A stretch of DNA of 64,000 bases from Fibrobacteria bacterium. Its GTDB lineage: Bacteria; Fibrobacterota; Fibrobacteria; UBA11236. The position numbers and the translations under genes are program-made. Position 1 is the first letter of the stretch. Every line of letters starts with the position of its first letter. This document shows positions 8,797 to 17,674 of the stretch, piece by piece. The stretch spans positions 1 to 64,000 of the forward strand of contig JANYDA010000049.1 in the NCBI GenBank assembly GCA_025360005.1. The letters are read 5' to 3'. Below the pieces are notes generated by a model. It was not told where the DNA came from. It searched no databases and was given only the letters and a program-made list of their open reading frames with translations.

Positions 8797-9567
8797 ATGT
8801 CCAATCGAGTCGCAGCCATTACGGGTGGAGGCCGAGGCATCGGCCTTGGCATTTCCACCTGCCTGGCCAAGGAAGGTTTCGACCTGGCCATCTGCGGGCA
8901 GAAGGAAGAGAAGGACGTGGATTCCCTGGAAGGTCTGCGCAACCTGGGCGCCAAAATCCTTTACATAAAAGCCAACGTGGCGGAAGCGCGCGATCGCGAG
9001 AACTTCCTGGCCGTGGTCCAAGAGAAGTTCGGGCGCCTGGACGTGCTGGTGAACAATGCCGGCATCGCCCCCAAGGTGCGGGCGGATATCCTGGAAGCGG
9101 GCGAGGAGAGCTTCGACGATCTCATCCGCGTCAACCTGCGCGGTCCGTATTTCCTGACCCAGAAGGCGGCCCAGTGGATGATCGCGCAGCGCCGCGAGCA
9201 TCCCGATCGTATGCATTCGATCGTCAATATCACCTCCATCTCCGCCACCGTGGCCTCTGTAAACCGCGGCGACTATTGCCTGGCCAAAGCCGCGCTCGGC
9301 ATGTCCAACCAGCTCTGGTCCGCGCGCCTGGCCGAGTTCGGCATCCCGGTCTATGAAGTGCGCCCCGGGATCATCAAGACGGACATGACCTCCGGCGTCA
9401 CCGGCAAGTACGATGCGCTCATCGCCAACGGGCTTATTCCGCAGAACCGATGGGGCTTTCCGGAAGACGTGGGCAAGGCCGTGGCCATGCTCGCCCGCGG
9501 CGATCTCCCCTATTCCACCGGCCAAGTGCTTATGGTGGATGGCGGGATGACGTTGGCGAGGTTGTAG
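8797..9567 (+). CDS. SDR-family oxidoreductase (FabG/KduD-like)
   Basis: The 256-residue product is a classical short-chain dehydrogenase. It has the nucleotide-binding TGGGRGIG (9-16), NNAG (86-89), and the catalytic Ser147, Tyr160 and Lys164 (YCLAK) with the usual 13- and 4-residue spacing. The start ATG 8797 follows GGAGA; an upstream in-frame ATG at 8707 would translate the AT-rich repeat and is rejected. Between GH88 and KDG kinase, a role as 2-dehydro-3-deoxygluconate (KduD-like) or related uronate dehydrogenase is the natural guess. Sequence alone cannot separate it from other SDRs often labelled 3-ketoacyl-ACP reductase. Confidence 0.88.
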   Translation: MSNRVAAITGGGRGIGLGISTCLAKEGFDLAICGQKEEKDVDSLEGLRNLGAKILYIKANVAEARDRENFLAVVQEKFGRLDVLVNNAGIAPKVRADILEAGEESFDDLIRVNLRGPYFLTQKAAQWMIAQRREHPDRMHSIVNITSISATVASVNRGDYCLAKAALGMSNQLWSARLAEFGIPVYEVRPGIIKTDMTSGVTGKYDALIANGLIPQNRWGFPEDVGKAVAMLARGDLPYSTGQVLMVDGGMTLARL

Positions 9568-9583
9568 GAAAAGACAAGAGAAA

Positions 9584-9625
9584 GATTTTGCAAATTGAAA
9601 ATTGAAAATCGCATTATGCAAATTG
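9584..9625. repeat. AT-rich intergenic repeat, copy 2
   Basis: This is a second copy of the element at 8690, in the same orientation and directly after the SDR gene. It has TTTTGCAAATTGAAAATTG and then AAAATCGC. With copy 3 it forms an imperfect inverted repeat around about 60-75 bases. Confidence 0.6.
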
Positions 9626-9684
9626 GAATACGGAGGTATTCCTTCGCGACTCCGGTAGATCCCGGACGCAATTCGCTTTGTTGG

Positions 9685-9725
9685 TTTTCAATCTTCAATT
9701 TTCAATCTTCAATTTGCGAAAATCC
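9685..9725. repeat. AT-rich intergenic repeat, copy 3 (inverted)
   Basis: CAATCTTCAATTTTCAATC and then TTCAATTTGCG is the diverged reverse complement of copies 1 and 2. It ends about 15 bases before the aldolase start. Paired with copy 2 it could form a long stem in the operon transcript. Confidence 0.55.
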
Positions 9726-9740
9726 TTCGGAGACCCACCT

Positions 9741-10370
9741 ATGAACCCACTCATCGACCGCTTGCAATCCATCCGCCTCATGCCCGTGGTCATCATCGAC
9801 CGGGCTGAAGACGCGTGGCCCTTGTGCCAAGCGCTGAAAGCGGGCGGCCTGCCCTGCGCGGAAGTCACCTTCCGGACTGCGGCGGCCGAAGCGGCCATCA
9901 AGGCCATCGCCAAGGATAAGGACATTTGCCTGGGGGCGGGAACCATACTGCAACCCGATCAGGTCGATCGCGCGATAGCGGCGGGCGCGACCTACATCGT
10001 TTCCCCCGGCTTCAACACCAAGGTGGTCCGGCGTTGCCGCGAGTTGAACGTGCCGGTGTTCCCCGGCGTGGCCACGCCCACGGAAATCCAGATGGCGCTC
10101 GACGAAGGCGTGGAAGTGGTGAAATTTTTTCCGGCGGAATCCATCGGCGGCATCAAGGCCCTAAAAGCCATCGCCGCGCCCTTTTCTATGGTCCGCTTCA
10201 TCCCGACCGGCGGCATCGACTTGGCCAAACTCCCCGATTACCTGGCCTTCAAGGCCGTGGTAGCCGTGGGCGGCAGCTTCATGGTGGCCCCGGAGCTGCT
10301 CAAGACCGGCAATTTCGCGGAAGTAACGCGCCTATCCGCGCAAGCGGTGGCCCTGGCCAAACCGCAGTAA
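9741..10370 (+). CDS. eda: 2-dehydro-3-deoxy-phosphogluconate (KDPG) aldolase
   Basis: The 209-residue class I aldolase has EVTFRT (41-46), the GAGT loop (65-68), SPGF (88-91), PGVATPTE (108-115) and the Schiff-base Lys128 in VVKFFPAE. TGGI near residue 155 binds phosphate. It cleaves KDPG to pyruvate and glyceraldehyde-3-phosphate in the cytoplasm, the last step of uronate breakdown. CGGAG lies upstream of ATG 9741. It is followed after 54 bases by the kinase that makes its substrate. Confidence 0.95.
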   Translation: MNPLIDRLQSIRLMPVVIIDRAEDAWPLCQALKAGGLPCAEVTFRTAAAEAAIKAIAKDKDICLGAGTILQPDQVDRAIAAGATYIVSPGFNTKVVRRCRELNVPVFPGVATPTEIQMALDEGVEVVKFFPAESIGGIKALKAIAAPFSMVRFIPTGGIDLAKLPDYLAFKAVVAVGGSFMVAPELLKTGNFAEVTRLSAQAVALAKPQ

Positions 10371-10424
10371 CATATAAGCTACCCGGCCGCGCCCGGCGCC
10401 CCGGACCTGAATTTTGGAGGAACC

Positions 10425-11525
10425 ATGGCCCTGTTGAACGTAAAGCCCAAGGACAAATGCCGATTCGATCAGATCTCCCTCGGCGAGATCATGCTACGCC
10501 TGGATCCGGGCGATGTGCGCATCAAGACCGCGCGCAGCTTCACGGCCTGGGAAGGCGGAGGCGAATACAACGTAGCCCGCGGCTTACGCCGTTGCTTCGG
10601 CCAACGCACGGCGGTGGTCACCGCTTTCGCGGACAACGAGGTGGGCCGCCTGGTCGAGGATTTCATCCTGCAGGGCGGAGTGGACGCATCCTTCATCAAA
10701 TGGGTTCCCTATGACGGCCTGGGCCGCAGCACCCGCAACGGCCTCAACTTCACCGAACGCGGCTTCGGCGTGCGCGGGGCGGTAGGGGTTTCCGATCGCG
10801 GCCACACCGCCGCCAGCCAGCTCAAGAAGGGCGACATCGACTGGGAAGAAATCTTCGGAAAGCAAGGCGCGCGCTGGTTCCATACCGGCGGCATCTACGC
10901 AGGCCTCTCCGAAACCACCCCCGACGTGATCGAAGAGGCCATGACGGCCGCCAAAAAACACGGCACGCTCATTTCTTTCGATCTCAATTACCGGCCCAGC
11001 CTTTGGAAGAATTTCGGCGGCCAGAAGCGCGCCCAGGAAGTGAACCGGAAACTCGCCCGTTACGTGGACGTGATGATCGGAAACGAAGAAGACTTCACCG
11101 CTTCTTTGGGTTTCAAGGTGGAAGGCACCGACGAGCATCTCTCCAACGTGGAAACCGAAAACTTCAAGAAAATGATCGGCGAAGTCACCAAGGAATTCCC
11201 CAACTTCAAAGTCATCGCCACCACCCTGCGCACGGTCAAGTCCGCCTCCGTCAACGATTGGGGCGCCGTGGCCTGGGGAGAAGGCAAGTTCTTCGAGTCG
11301 GCTATGCGCCGCGGCCTGGAGATCTACGACCGCGTGGGCGGCGGCGACAGCTTCGCATCGGGATTGATCTACGGCCTGATGGAAAAAGGCGATCTGGCGC
11401 AAGCGGTTGAATACGGGGCCGCGCACGGGGCCTTGGCCATGACCACGCCGGGTGACACCTCCATGGCGAGTTTGGCGGAAGTGGAAAGCCTGGTCAAAGG
11501 CGGCGGCGCGCGGGTGCAGCGCTGA
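10425..11525 (+). CDS. kdgK: 2-dehydro-3-deoxygluconate kinase (PfkB family)
   Basis: The 366-residue sugar kinase has the N-terminal PfkB segment GGGEYNVARGLRRCFG (44-59), FDLNYRPSLW (185-194), the NEEDF box (220-224) and the C-terminal signature VGGGDSFASGLIYGL with catalytic Asp308. GGAGG lies seven bases before ATG 10425. Among PfkB kinases, the FDLNYRPSLW motif and the adjacent eda gene point to KDG as substrate. It is the last gene of the cluster. No clear terminator follows it. Confidence 0.92.
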   Translation: MALLNVKPKDKCRFDQISLGEIMLRLDPGDVRIKTARSFTAWEGGGEYNVARGLRRCFGQRTAVVTAFADNEVGRLVEDFILQGGVDASFIKWVPYDGLGRSTRNGLNFTERGFGVRGAVGVSDRGHTAASQLKKGDIDWEEIFGKQGARWFHTGGIYAGLSETTPDVIEEAMTAAKKHGTLISFDLNYRPSLWKNFGGQKRAQEVNRKLARYVDVMIGNEEDFTASLGFKVEGTDEHLSNVETENFKKMIGEVTKEFPNFKVIATTLRTVKSASVNDWGAVAWGEGKFFESAMRRGLEIYDRVGGGDSFASGLIYGLMEKGDLAQAVEYGAAHGALAMTTPGDTSMASLAEVESLVKGGGARVQR

Positions 11526-11991
11526 CGACTATTCGGTGACTTGGCGGCCATACCCGGATCCGTCTTTCGTCATTTCCTTCGCGGCCTTCATGGCGATTTC
11601 AGCCCCTCATCGTTCACGCAAACCCAGGCAGTGACCGCGCCATCTTCAGGAACGCCGTCAAACAGGCGATGGGACTCCCGGATGAAGTTGCGGGTTTTCC
11701 GCCGTGACACCCGCAGATCCGCCTTGGAAAGGTTTCGTCCGCTAGCGCGGCTCTCCTCACGCACTTGCAGCTGGAACGACCATGGGCTCGCATGCGCGCT
11801 AAATCACAACAAATGTGGATGATCCGTATGGCCGCCCGCACCATTCCCCAACAAAAAGGCACCGCCTTCGCCCTTAGAGGCGGCGGCGAAATTCTTCTTC
11901 ACAGGTTTTGTCGGAAACCAAGGACGCTTTTGCGGAAAGGACGCGGCCGGAAGGGGGATTGGCAACGCTCCCCAGGAGCGCATCGCTTTAT
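11526..11991. other. 466-bp intergenic stretch
   Basis: I see no convincing gene here. Short frames exist on both strands but lack ribosome-binding sites and domain signals. The only clear element is the candidate minus-strand terminator at 11852-11884. Confidence 0.5.
11852..11884 (-). terminator. candidate intrinsic terminator for the small membrane gene
   Basis: On the minus strand, CCGCC, a 12-nt loop and GGCGG are followed by TGCC and TTTTT. It lies about 110 bases past the stop of the 62-residue gene. Confidence 0.4.
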
Positions 11992-12180
11992 TTAGTCACC
12001 CAGCCAATGTTCACGGCTCCAGAAGGCCATCAAGCCCACTGCCGTGCAGAATCCGAAGAAGGAGTTCCAGAGCACCAGGCCCAGCACCAAGGTGGCGCCC
12101 AGAGAAAATGCCCAAGCGATGGAAGCGGCCGCGCCGGCAACCCAGATGACGAACAGGAAAATGGCGCCGAGAAGACTCAT
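11992..12180 (-). CDS. small two-helix membrane protein
   Basis: The 62-residue product starts at ATG 12180 with GGAG seven bases upstream, better than the in-frame ATG at 12234. Residues about 3-24 and 28-50 are hydrophobic and form two predicted transmembrane helices (GAIFLFVIWVAGAAASIAWA; LVLGLVLWNSFFGFCTAVGL). A short charged tail, SREHWLGD, follows. I do not recognise a family. It stands alone between the uronate cluster and the DUF1080 locus. Confidence 0.65.
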   Translation of the reverse strand: MSLLGAIFLFVIWVAGAAASIAWAFSLGATLVLGLVLWNSFFGFCTAVGLMAFWSREHWLGD

Positions 12181-12276
12181 GTTCAACTCCGATATCCCCG
12201 GTCGAAGTCCGTCCGGGAACTCCAATAATAACAAAACCCTAATGCGGGTACGAGGTGGGGTAAGGGGTTTTTAAGC

Positions 12277-13302
12277 TTAGGGCAGGGCAGCGGACAGATG
12301 GCGTGAATAGGGATGGCCCCCTATCGACCCGGAAAGGAAATAGCCGCCCCAACCTGGAAGCGGCCCCAGAGAGCGGGTTCCCGGTCCGGAACCCTGCATC
12401 GTCTGCAAGCGCCCTCCGCGCGCATCATCCAACTCCAACCGCCATTCTCCCGGTTGGGTGAACCGCAATTCCACCCGGCCAGACCCCGTTTGTCTTAAGC
12501 TGAGCAAGGGAGCGCCAGCCATCTCGACCGGAGCATGGGCGATTCGAGATGTCTGGTCGGGCCAGATGAAATCCTTATTGACCCAGGGATCCTCCGTCAA
12601 GGGCCGGATCTTGAGATTGCGGTACCATACCGGGCTGGCATGGTCCTGTAGGAAAAGCTTGCCGGCATGGATATCCCCGTAAAGGGGAAAGGTCGAGTAC
12701 TTACTCTTATCGTATTTGGTTTTCCAATCGTCGCTGCCGATCACGTACTCCAGCAAGCGCGTGCCGTTGCCGAAATGGGCCACCCGGTTTTCATACATGA
12801 TGACATGGAAGGTATTGTATTGGTCCGCGGACTTGATCCACGGCTTTGCCGGCGCGTACATGGCATAACAGGCGCCCGGGCTGGTCACCTCCATCCCGTT
12901 CTTATAATCCAGCCGCAACTTGCCGCATACTTGCGACTCCGGGCCGGTGCGGATATTCTCTGAAGCCTCCGTCTCCAGATACCTCAGGAAGATCCCGCTG
13001 TTGCCCGAGTCCGCGATTTTCCAATCGACGGAAATCTCGAAGTTACGGTACACGAAAGCCTCCGGTGCCAAGAGAGCACCCGCCGAGAGGCCGCGCAGAT
13101 AGATGGAACTGTCCTTGACGATCCACCCGTTCCCGCTGATATCCGGCCTGCGGAAAGAGTGCCAGCCGGCCAGGGATTTGCCGTCAAACATCAATAACCA
13201 GCCCCGGGAAGCTTCCTGATCCGTAAGCGTATTAATGGACTGTGAGCGCGCCGAGTAGGGCAATACCGATAGCAATAGCGCCACGACATACAGACGTTTC
13301 AT
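12277..13302 (-). CDS. secreted DUF1080 (3-keto-disaccharide hydrolase family) protein, paralogue 1
   Basis: The 341-residue product has a signal peptide ending near ARS-QS (22). The DUF1080 lectin-like sandwich (about 30-235) follows, with LMFDGKSLAGWHSF, YRNFEISVDWKI and SGIFLRYLE. Characterised DUF1080 members cleave 3-keto-glucosides. A C-terminal beta-rich module (about 270-341), containing ELRFTQPGEWRLELDDARGG, resembles the tail module of its neighbours. AAGG precedes ATG 13302. It is divergent from paralogue 2 across an AT-rich 329-bp promoter region. Confidence 0.87.
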   Translation of the reverse strand: MKRLYVVALLLSVLPYSARSQSINTLTDQEASRGWLLMFDGKSLAGWHSFRRPDISGNGWIVKDSSIYLRGLSAGALLAPEAFVYRNFEISVDWKIADSGNSGIFLRYLETEASENIRTGPESQVCGKLRLDYKNGMEVTSPGACYAMYAPAKPWIKSADQYNTFHVIMYENRVAHFGNGTRLLEYVIGSDDWKTKYDKSKYSTFPLYGDIHAGKLFLQDHASPVWYRNLKIRPLTEDPWVNKDFIWPDQTSRIAHAPVEMAGAPLLSLRQTGSGRVELRFTQPGEWRLELDDARGGRLQTMQGSGPGTRSLGPLPGWGGYFLSGSIGGHPYSRHLSAALP

Positions 13303-13631
13303 CGTGCCTTAATATATCACCGGGAGCCGGGGTTGGGATTTGAATCCCAGTAATTCCATGGGAAACGGTTGCAGACAAACCATTTTGCTTCGTAAAAAAT
13401 CCTACTTTACTCTACTCTTTAGTATCCAAAGCATACTTTAAATACGCAATTAGTATTATTTTTAGCCATTTTTAGCCCAAGCCAGAAATTTTTTTGCTTC
13501 AAAAAAACCATGCTTTTTTTCCAATCTGACGCTAACTTGGACTCCAGGGAAGGGCCGCATCTACGCAAGCCCGGATCAGATGGGTCTGAGTTGGGCCTAA
13601 TGCGTTGAACCGGATGATCAGGAGGCTGAGA
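13303..13631. promoter_or_regulatory. AT-rich divergent promoter region between two DUF1080 genes
   Basis: The 329 bases are clearly AT-richer than flanking DNA, with A and T runs at 13385-13520. A short repeat (TTTTAGCC and TTTTTAGCCC around 13457-13477) is visible. Core promoters for both directions are expected here, but I cannot assign boxes reliably. Confidence 0.45.
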
Positions 13632-14792
13632 ATGAAAGCGAAAATTTACACAGGAATCTTGTTGGGGGCGATGGTGCTTGGCACAGAGGCTAAAGCCCAA
13701 AGCACGGGAACCAACAATATCCTTTCGGCCGCCGAAAAGGAAGACGGTTATAAATTGCTGTGGGACGGCACGAGCTTCACCGGTTGGAAGAGCTATCACC
13801 TCTCCAACGTGAGCGGCACTTGGTCTATCGTGCATCAGAGCGGACTGGAAACCACCTCGCGCAAGAGCGTCGATCCCGACTCGAATATCCTGGAAGTGAA
13901 CGCCAGCGGCCAAAGCATGTTCACGGTGGATACCTCCTTCCAGGACTTCGACTACAAGGTCGAATGGAAGGCCGTGGTCGGCTTGAAAGGGAACAGCGGG
14001 CTTATCATCCATTACCGCGAAGCCGCCGGCGAATACAACGGCGCATCGGGGCCGGAAGCCCAGGTTTCAAATACCCTTTGGACGCAGGAGTGGACTGCGG
14101 AATTGACCGCCGCCGGATGCAACTACGAGATGACCCCGCTCCTGAAGTCGAGGAAAAATCCTGACAACTCCCCCAACTGGGTCAAGCCGGACGGGCAGTG
14201 GAATGAGTTCCGGATCATCTCTTACGGCAAGCGGGTGGCCCATTATGGCAACGGCAAGCGCTTGCTGGAATACCAGATGTTCTCCCCCGCATGGACCGCC
14301 GCCTATAAGGCAAGCAAGTACAACCAGTACCCCAACTACAACAACCTGCATCCCGGGAGCATCTATCTCCAGAACCACGGAGAAAAATGGATGAAGTTCC
14401 GCAACCTCCGCATCAAGAAGTTGACACAAAATCCCTGGGGTTCCGATTCCCCGTACCTGAATAAATCCTCGGCAACGCCGACAGATTCCACCCTGATCGA
14501 TGATTTGGCACTGTCGGCCGATCTCTTCCCGAACACCACCCGCGTCTCCCCTTATGCCATTGTCCCCAAGGAAGCGCGCATCGTTTCCCAGCCCCAGGGC
14601 CTTTCCGTATTGTTCGCCCGCTCCGGAGATTATTCGGTGCGACTGCAGGATCTCAACGGAGTCACCACCTTGGTGAACAATGTTAAGGGCAAAGACCAGA
14701 TCTTCCTGCCAGGCCGCTTCACCCGGCCCCGTATTCTCAGCGTCTACCAGGCTGGCAAGCAAATCCAATCTTCCATCGTAGGTGGTAAATGA
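13632..14792 (+). CDS. secreted DUF1080 protein, paralogue 2
   Basis: The 386-residue product starts at ATG 13632 with GGAGG upstream and a signal peptide cut near AKA-QS. The DUF1080 domain spans about 35-280: LLWDGTSFTGWKSY, DFDYKVEWKAVVGLKGNSGL, YGNGKRLLEYQMFSPAW. A C-terminal module (about 325-386) with YSVRLQDLNG follows. Its stop overlaps the next start by four bases (ATGA), so it is co-translated with the beta-barrel protein. It is much closer to paralogue 3 than to paralogue 1, sharing NNSPNWVKP-like and PDGQWNEFRIIS blocks. Confidence 0.88.
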   Translation: MKAKIYTGILLGAMVLGTEAKAQSTGTNNILSAAEKEDGYKLLWDGTSFTGWKSYHLSNVSGTWSIVHQSGLETTSRKSVDPDSNILEVNASGQSMFTVDTSFQDFDYKVEWKAVVGLKGNSGLIIHYREAAGEYNGASGPEAQVSNTLWTQEWTAELTAAGCNYEMTPLLKSRKNPDNSPNWVKPDGQWNEFRIISYGKRVAHYGNGKRLLEYQMFSPAWTAAYKASKYNQYPNYNNLHPGSIYLQNHGEKWMKFRNLRIKKLTQNPWGSDSPYLNKSSATPTDSTLIDDLALSADLFPNTTRVSPYAIVPKEARIVSQPQGLSVLFARSGDYSVRLQDLNGVTTLVNNVKGKDQIFLPGRFTRPRILSVYQAGKQIQSSIVGGK

Positions 14793-16267
14793 ACCTGTTC
14801 CGTACAACATCCATGAATTCCCTGTTGCCTGCAGCTATTCTCGCCGCCTGCCTGGCGCCATCCGTATCCGCGGAAGATGTCAAGGACAGCATTCTGTTCT
14901 TGAGGCCCACGTTCAAGGTTTCCCAGGAAGTCACCCACATCATCAAAGGCGGAAACCATATCAAGTCCGACGGCCTTGATGATGCCTGGATCGAACCCAC
15001 TAGCGCCTCCGCGGATTTCCAGGTCAAGAAGAACGATCGCTTGGGCCTGGAAATACTGCTGGCTTTCACCTATTTCAGCGCCCCTTACCATTACGACGTA
15101 CCGCAGAACTACGTCCGTAACATATCCGTTACGGCCCCGAAGCTCGATATCAGCTATCTCTTCGGGGATGCCGATCACCCTTTCCTTAGGGCGGATGCGG
15201 GCGTTTTCAATTATAAATACAATGAAAACGCGCGAAACCTGGGCGAATACATGTTCCGCACCTGGGCCTACCCCGGCACCATCCAGACCGGCGGCACCTT
15301 CGGATACCTGGGCGCGAACTCGGCAACCCTCACGGGTCTCAAGCTCAGCCAAAACCTGGGCATGTTCTCTCATGATTTCATCCTCTCGGTGGAAACGGAA
15401 CTCACTCCCGTTTACGATCTAAACCTGACCTATATGGCCCGCCTCAACTACCATAACGTATTGAAGGTAGGCGGCGGTGTGCAGTTGGCGCGTGCGGTGA
15501 ACGCGGACAAATACGCCCAGATGAAGATCCCCTACTTTGAATACAAGGGAGTGTGGTATGCTGGCGGCCCAGCCGGATCGGCCTACTACACCAACTTGTC
15601 CAAGGGAATCCTCGAGGAGTTGGCCAAGCCCGGCGTAGGGGCGGCCGATTCGGCCCGCTTACTATCCGAGCTGGCCCAGGACTCGCTCGCCATTTCCGTA
15701 TTGGATAGCGTCAGCACATCTTTAATCAATCCGAGCATGAAAAAACTGACCGCCCGGGCCATCAAGCCGGCTTTGTACTTCTCCTTCGATCCAAAACCCA
15801 TGTTCGATGCCAGCCTCTTGGGTCCTAAGGATTTAATCCTCTATGGCGAGGCCGCCATCTTGGGAACGCAGAACAATCCGGTTTTTTACAAGGACATCTC
15901 CCGCCGCATCCCCATGATGCTGGGCTTCAACGTGCCTACCTTCAAACTGTTGGACGTCTTATCGATGGAAGTGGAGTACTACCGCTCCCAGTGGCTGCCC
16001 ACCTACCCTTCCTCAGTGGAATTGAACGCATCCCCGGCTCCCTATATGGCCACTTCGTCTTACTATCCCACGCAATGGGACAAGGACAACTTTAAGTGGT
16101 CCATTTACGCGGAGCGCAGCATTCTCAATGGCATTACACTTTCCGGCCAGATCGCGAGCGATCACTCCCGCTCTTGGGATTGGAACTCTTACGGCAAAAC
16201 CTCCTGGGAAATCTACACCACCCCCAGCCAATACTATTGGGGCGTGAAACTTTCCGCGGGCATTTGA
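14789..16267 (+). CDS. predicted outer-membrane beta-barrel protein
   Basis: The 492-residue product has a signal peptide cut near VSA-ED (about 29). Long runs of alternating hydrophobic and polar residues follow, rich in Tyr, Trp and Phe, such as LGLEILLAFTYFSAPYHYDV and YNLTYMARLNYHNVLKVGG-type strands. A helical insertion lies near residues 270-320. The last segment (SQYYWGVKLSAGI) looks like a closing strand. No named family is recognised. Translational overlap with DUF1080 paralogue 2 and co-direction with paralogue 3 suggest one transcript and a shared export, surface-anchoring or uptake role. The role is inference. Confidence 0.72.
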   Translation: MNLFRTTSMNSLLPAAILAACLAPSVSAEDVKDSILFLRPTFKVSQEVTHIIKGGNHIKSDGLDDAWIEPTSASADFQVKKNDRLGLEILLAFTYFSAPYHYDVPQNYVRNISVTAPKLDISYLFGDADHPFLRADAGVFNYKYNENARNLGEYMFRTWAYPGTIQTGGTFGYLGANSATLTGLKLSQNLGMFSHDFILSVETELTPVYDLNLTYMARLNYHNVLKVGGGVQLARAVNADKYAQMKIPYFEYKGVWYAGGPAGSAYYTNLSKGILEELAKPGVGAADSARLLSELAQDSLAISVLDSVSTSLINPSMKKLTARAIKPALYFSFDPKPMFDASLLGPKDLILYGEAAILGTQNNPVFYKDISRRIPMMLGFNVPTFKLLDVLSMEVEYYRSQWLPTYPSSVELNASPAPYMATSSYYPTQWDKDNFKWSIYAERSILNGITLSGQIASDHSRSWDWNSYGKTSWEIYTTPSQYYWGVKLSAGI

Positions 16268-16276
16268 ACCTGACCC

Positions 16277-16297
16277 GAAGGCGGACGGCCTTCTTTT
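16277..16297 (+). terminator. intrinsic terminator after the beta-barrel gene
   Basis: A perfect 6-bp stem (GAAGGC/GCCTTC), 5-nt loop and TTTT lie ten bases after the stop. A second hairpin (GGGCGAG/CTCGCCC) follows at about 16301-16331. Confidence 0.65.
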
Positions 16298-16492
16298 AGG
16301 GGGCGAGAGGGCGACTGTGGCCCCCCTCGCCCGTGTTCTATCCGGGCCGGTTCGCCGGGGCCCGCCTTTGATCCGGGTCTCGTTTACTTTCCGCCGCCTG
16401 GGCCGCAATGCTTTCCCCATCCGATCGCATTCCATCGACCGTATTTCCGAAATCCGTTCTCTCGTCCGCCCTCACAAACATGGAGGCTCACC

Positions 16493-17674
16493 GTGAAATT
16501 GACCCTATTTTATGGTCTTATTTTTTCGTCGCTGGCAGCATCCACGAACACGCAAGCCCAAGTCCGCACGCATAACAACGCGCTTTCCCCGGCCGAAAGC
16601 AAAGACGGCTACCAGTTGCTTTGGAATGGCAGAGATTTCAGCGGATGGAAAACCTACCGCGACACGCTTTCCATCCTTGACCCAAAGCGTTTCAACATGA
16701 ACTTGAGAATCACGCACGCGGACGGATCCGAGGCGAGCGACACGAACGGTTCGGATCCGGATTTCAACATGATTGAGATCTCCGGCGGGGGGCCCAGTCT
16801 TTTCACCCGGGATACATCTTTCCGCGACTTCGATATCAAAATGGAATGGCAGTCCGTGGCGGGCAAAAGAGTCACCAGCGGTCTGAACATCCATTATCTG
16901 GAATCGATGGGGGAATTCTATGGCGCGTCTTCGCCACAAGCCATGTTCGTGAATAAAGCGGCTGTCAATTATTGGAGCGGCGAATTGATGACCGCAGGAT
17001 GCAACTTCGAGATGGTGCCCCTGTTGAAGTCAGTGAAAAATCCGGACGGCTCCCCGAATTGGGTAAAGCCAGACGGCCAATGGAACGAATTCCGGATCAT
17101 TTCCCATGGCAGCCACACTGCCCACTTCGGGAATGGCATGCGGCTGCTGGAGTACCAGATGTTTTCAGCGAAATGGAACGTCGCTTATTCCTTAAGCAAG
17201 TTCATTCCATATCCGGGCTATAAGGATTTGCATCCTGGCAGCTTCTTATTGGTTAGCCACGGCGACGCCGGAATTAAGTTCCGGAACATCCGCATCAAAA
17301 GGTTGACCCGCGATCCCTGGGCCGCGGATTCCCCATACCTCAATAACGTCTCCCTCGCCAAAGGCGACACTGCCTTAATCGACGCCTTACCGACCTCGGT
17401 CGATCTCTTTCCTGTCACCACTTCGCTCCCCCCACCCGGCTCCGAGCCGGTCGCGAAGATCCTCATCGAAGCCGGAGGCGCCAGCGTGTCCGTGCCGCAT
17501 CCCGAGGAGTACTCCTTTCGGTTAAATGATGTCCAGGGAGTCGAATTGCCCTGCGAGCAAATCGGCGCATCAGGTAGGCTACGGGCTTTTCTCCTCGCGT
17601 CGCCCAGAGTTGCCATCCTCAGCCTGTGGCGCAAAGGCGCGAAGATCCAGGAACGAATTCTAACGACGCCTTAA
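16493..17674 (+). CDS. secreted DUF1080 protein, paralogue 3
   Basis: The 393-residue product starts at GTG 16493 behind a strong TGGAGG. The signal peptide ends near TQA-QV. The DUF1080 domain (about 35-285) has LLWNGRDFSGWKTY, DFDIKMEWQSVAGKRVTSGL, FGNGMRLLEYQMFSAKW and FRNIRIKRLTRDPW. The same Pro/Ser linker and C-terminal sandwich as paralogue 2 follow (VSVPHPEEYSFRLNDVQG). It has its own upstream terminator, so it probably has a separate promoter. The near-copy relation to paralogue 2 points to local duplication around the barrel gene. Confidence 0.87.
   Translation: MKLTLFYGLIFSSLAASTNTQAQVRTHNNALSPAESKDGYQLLWNGRDFSGWKTYRDTLSILDPKRFNMNLRITHADGSEASDTNGSDPDFNMIEISGGGPSLFTRDTSFRDFDIKMEWQSVAGKRVTSGLNIHYLESMGEFYGASSPQAMFVNKAAVNYWSGELMTAGCNFEMVPLLKSVKNPDGSPNWVKPDGQWNEFRIISHGSHTAHFGNGMRLLEYQMFSAKWNVAYSLSKFIPYPGYKDLHPGSFLLVSHGDAGIKFRNIRIKRLTRDPWAADSPYLNNVSLAKGDTALIDALPTSVDLFPVTTSLPPPGSEPVAKILIEAGGASVSVPHPEEYSFRLNDVQGVELPCEQIGASGRLRAFLLASPRVAILSLWRKGAKIQERILTTP

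Noticed and set aside
7017-8954. Long minus-strand frame opposite GH88
   Set aside because: It is antisense to a gene with strong family motifs and operon context.
11541-11862. Short genes on either strand after kdgK
   Set aside because: No start signal or domain; the two strands' frames overlap each other.
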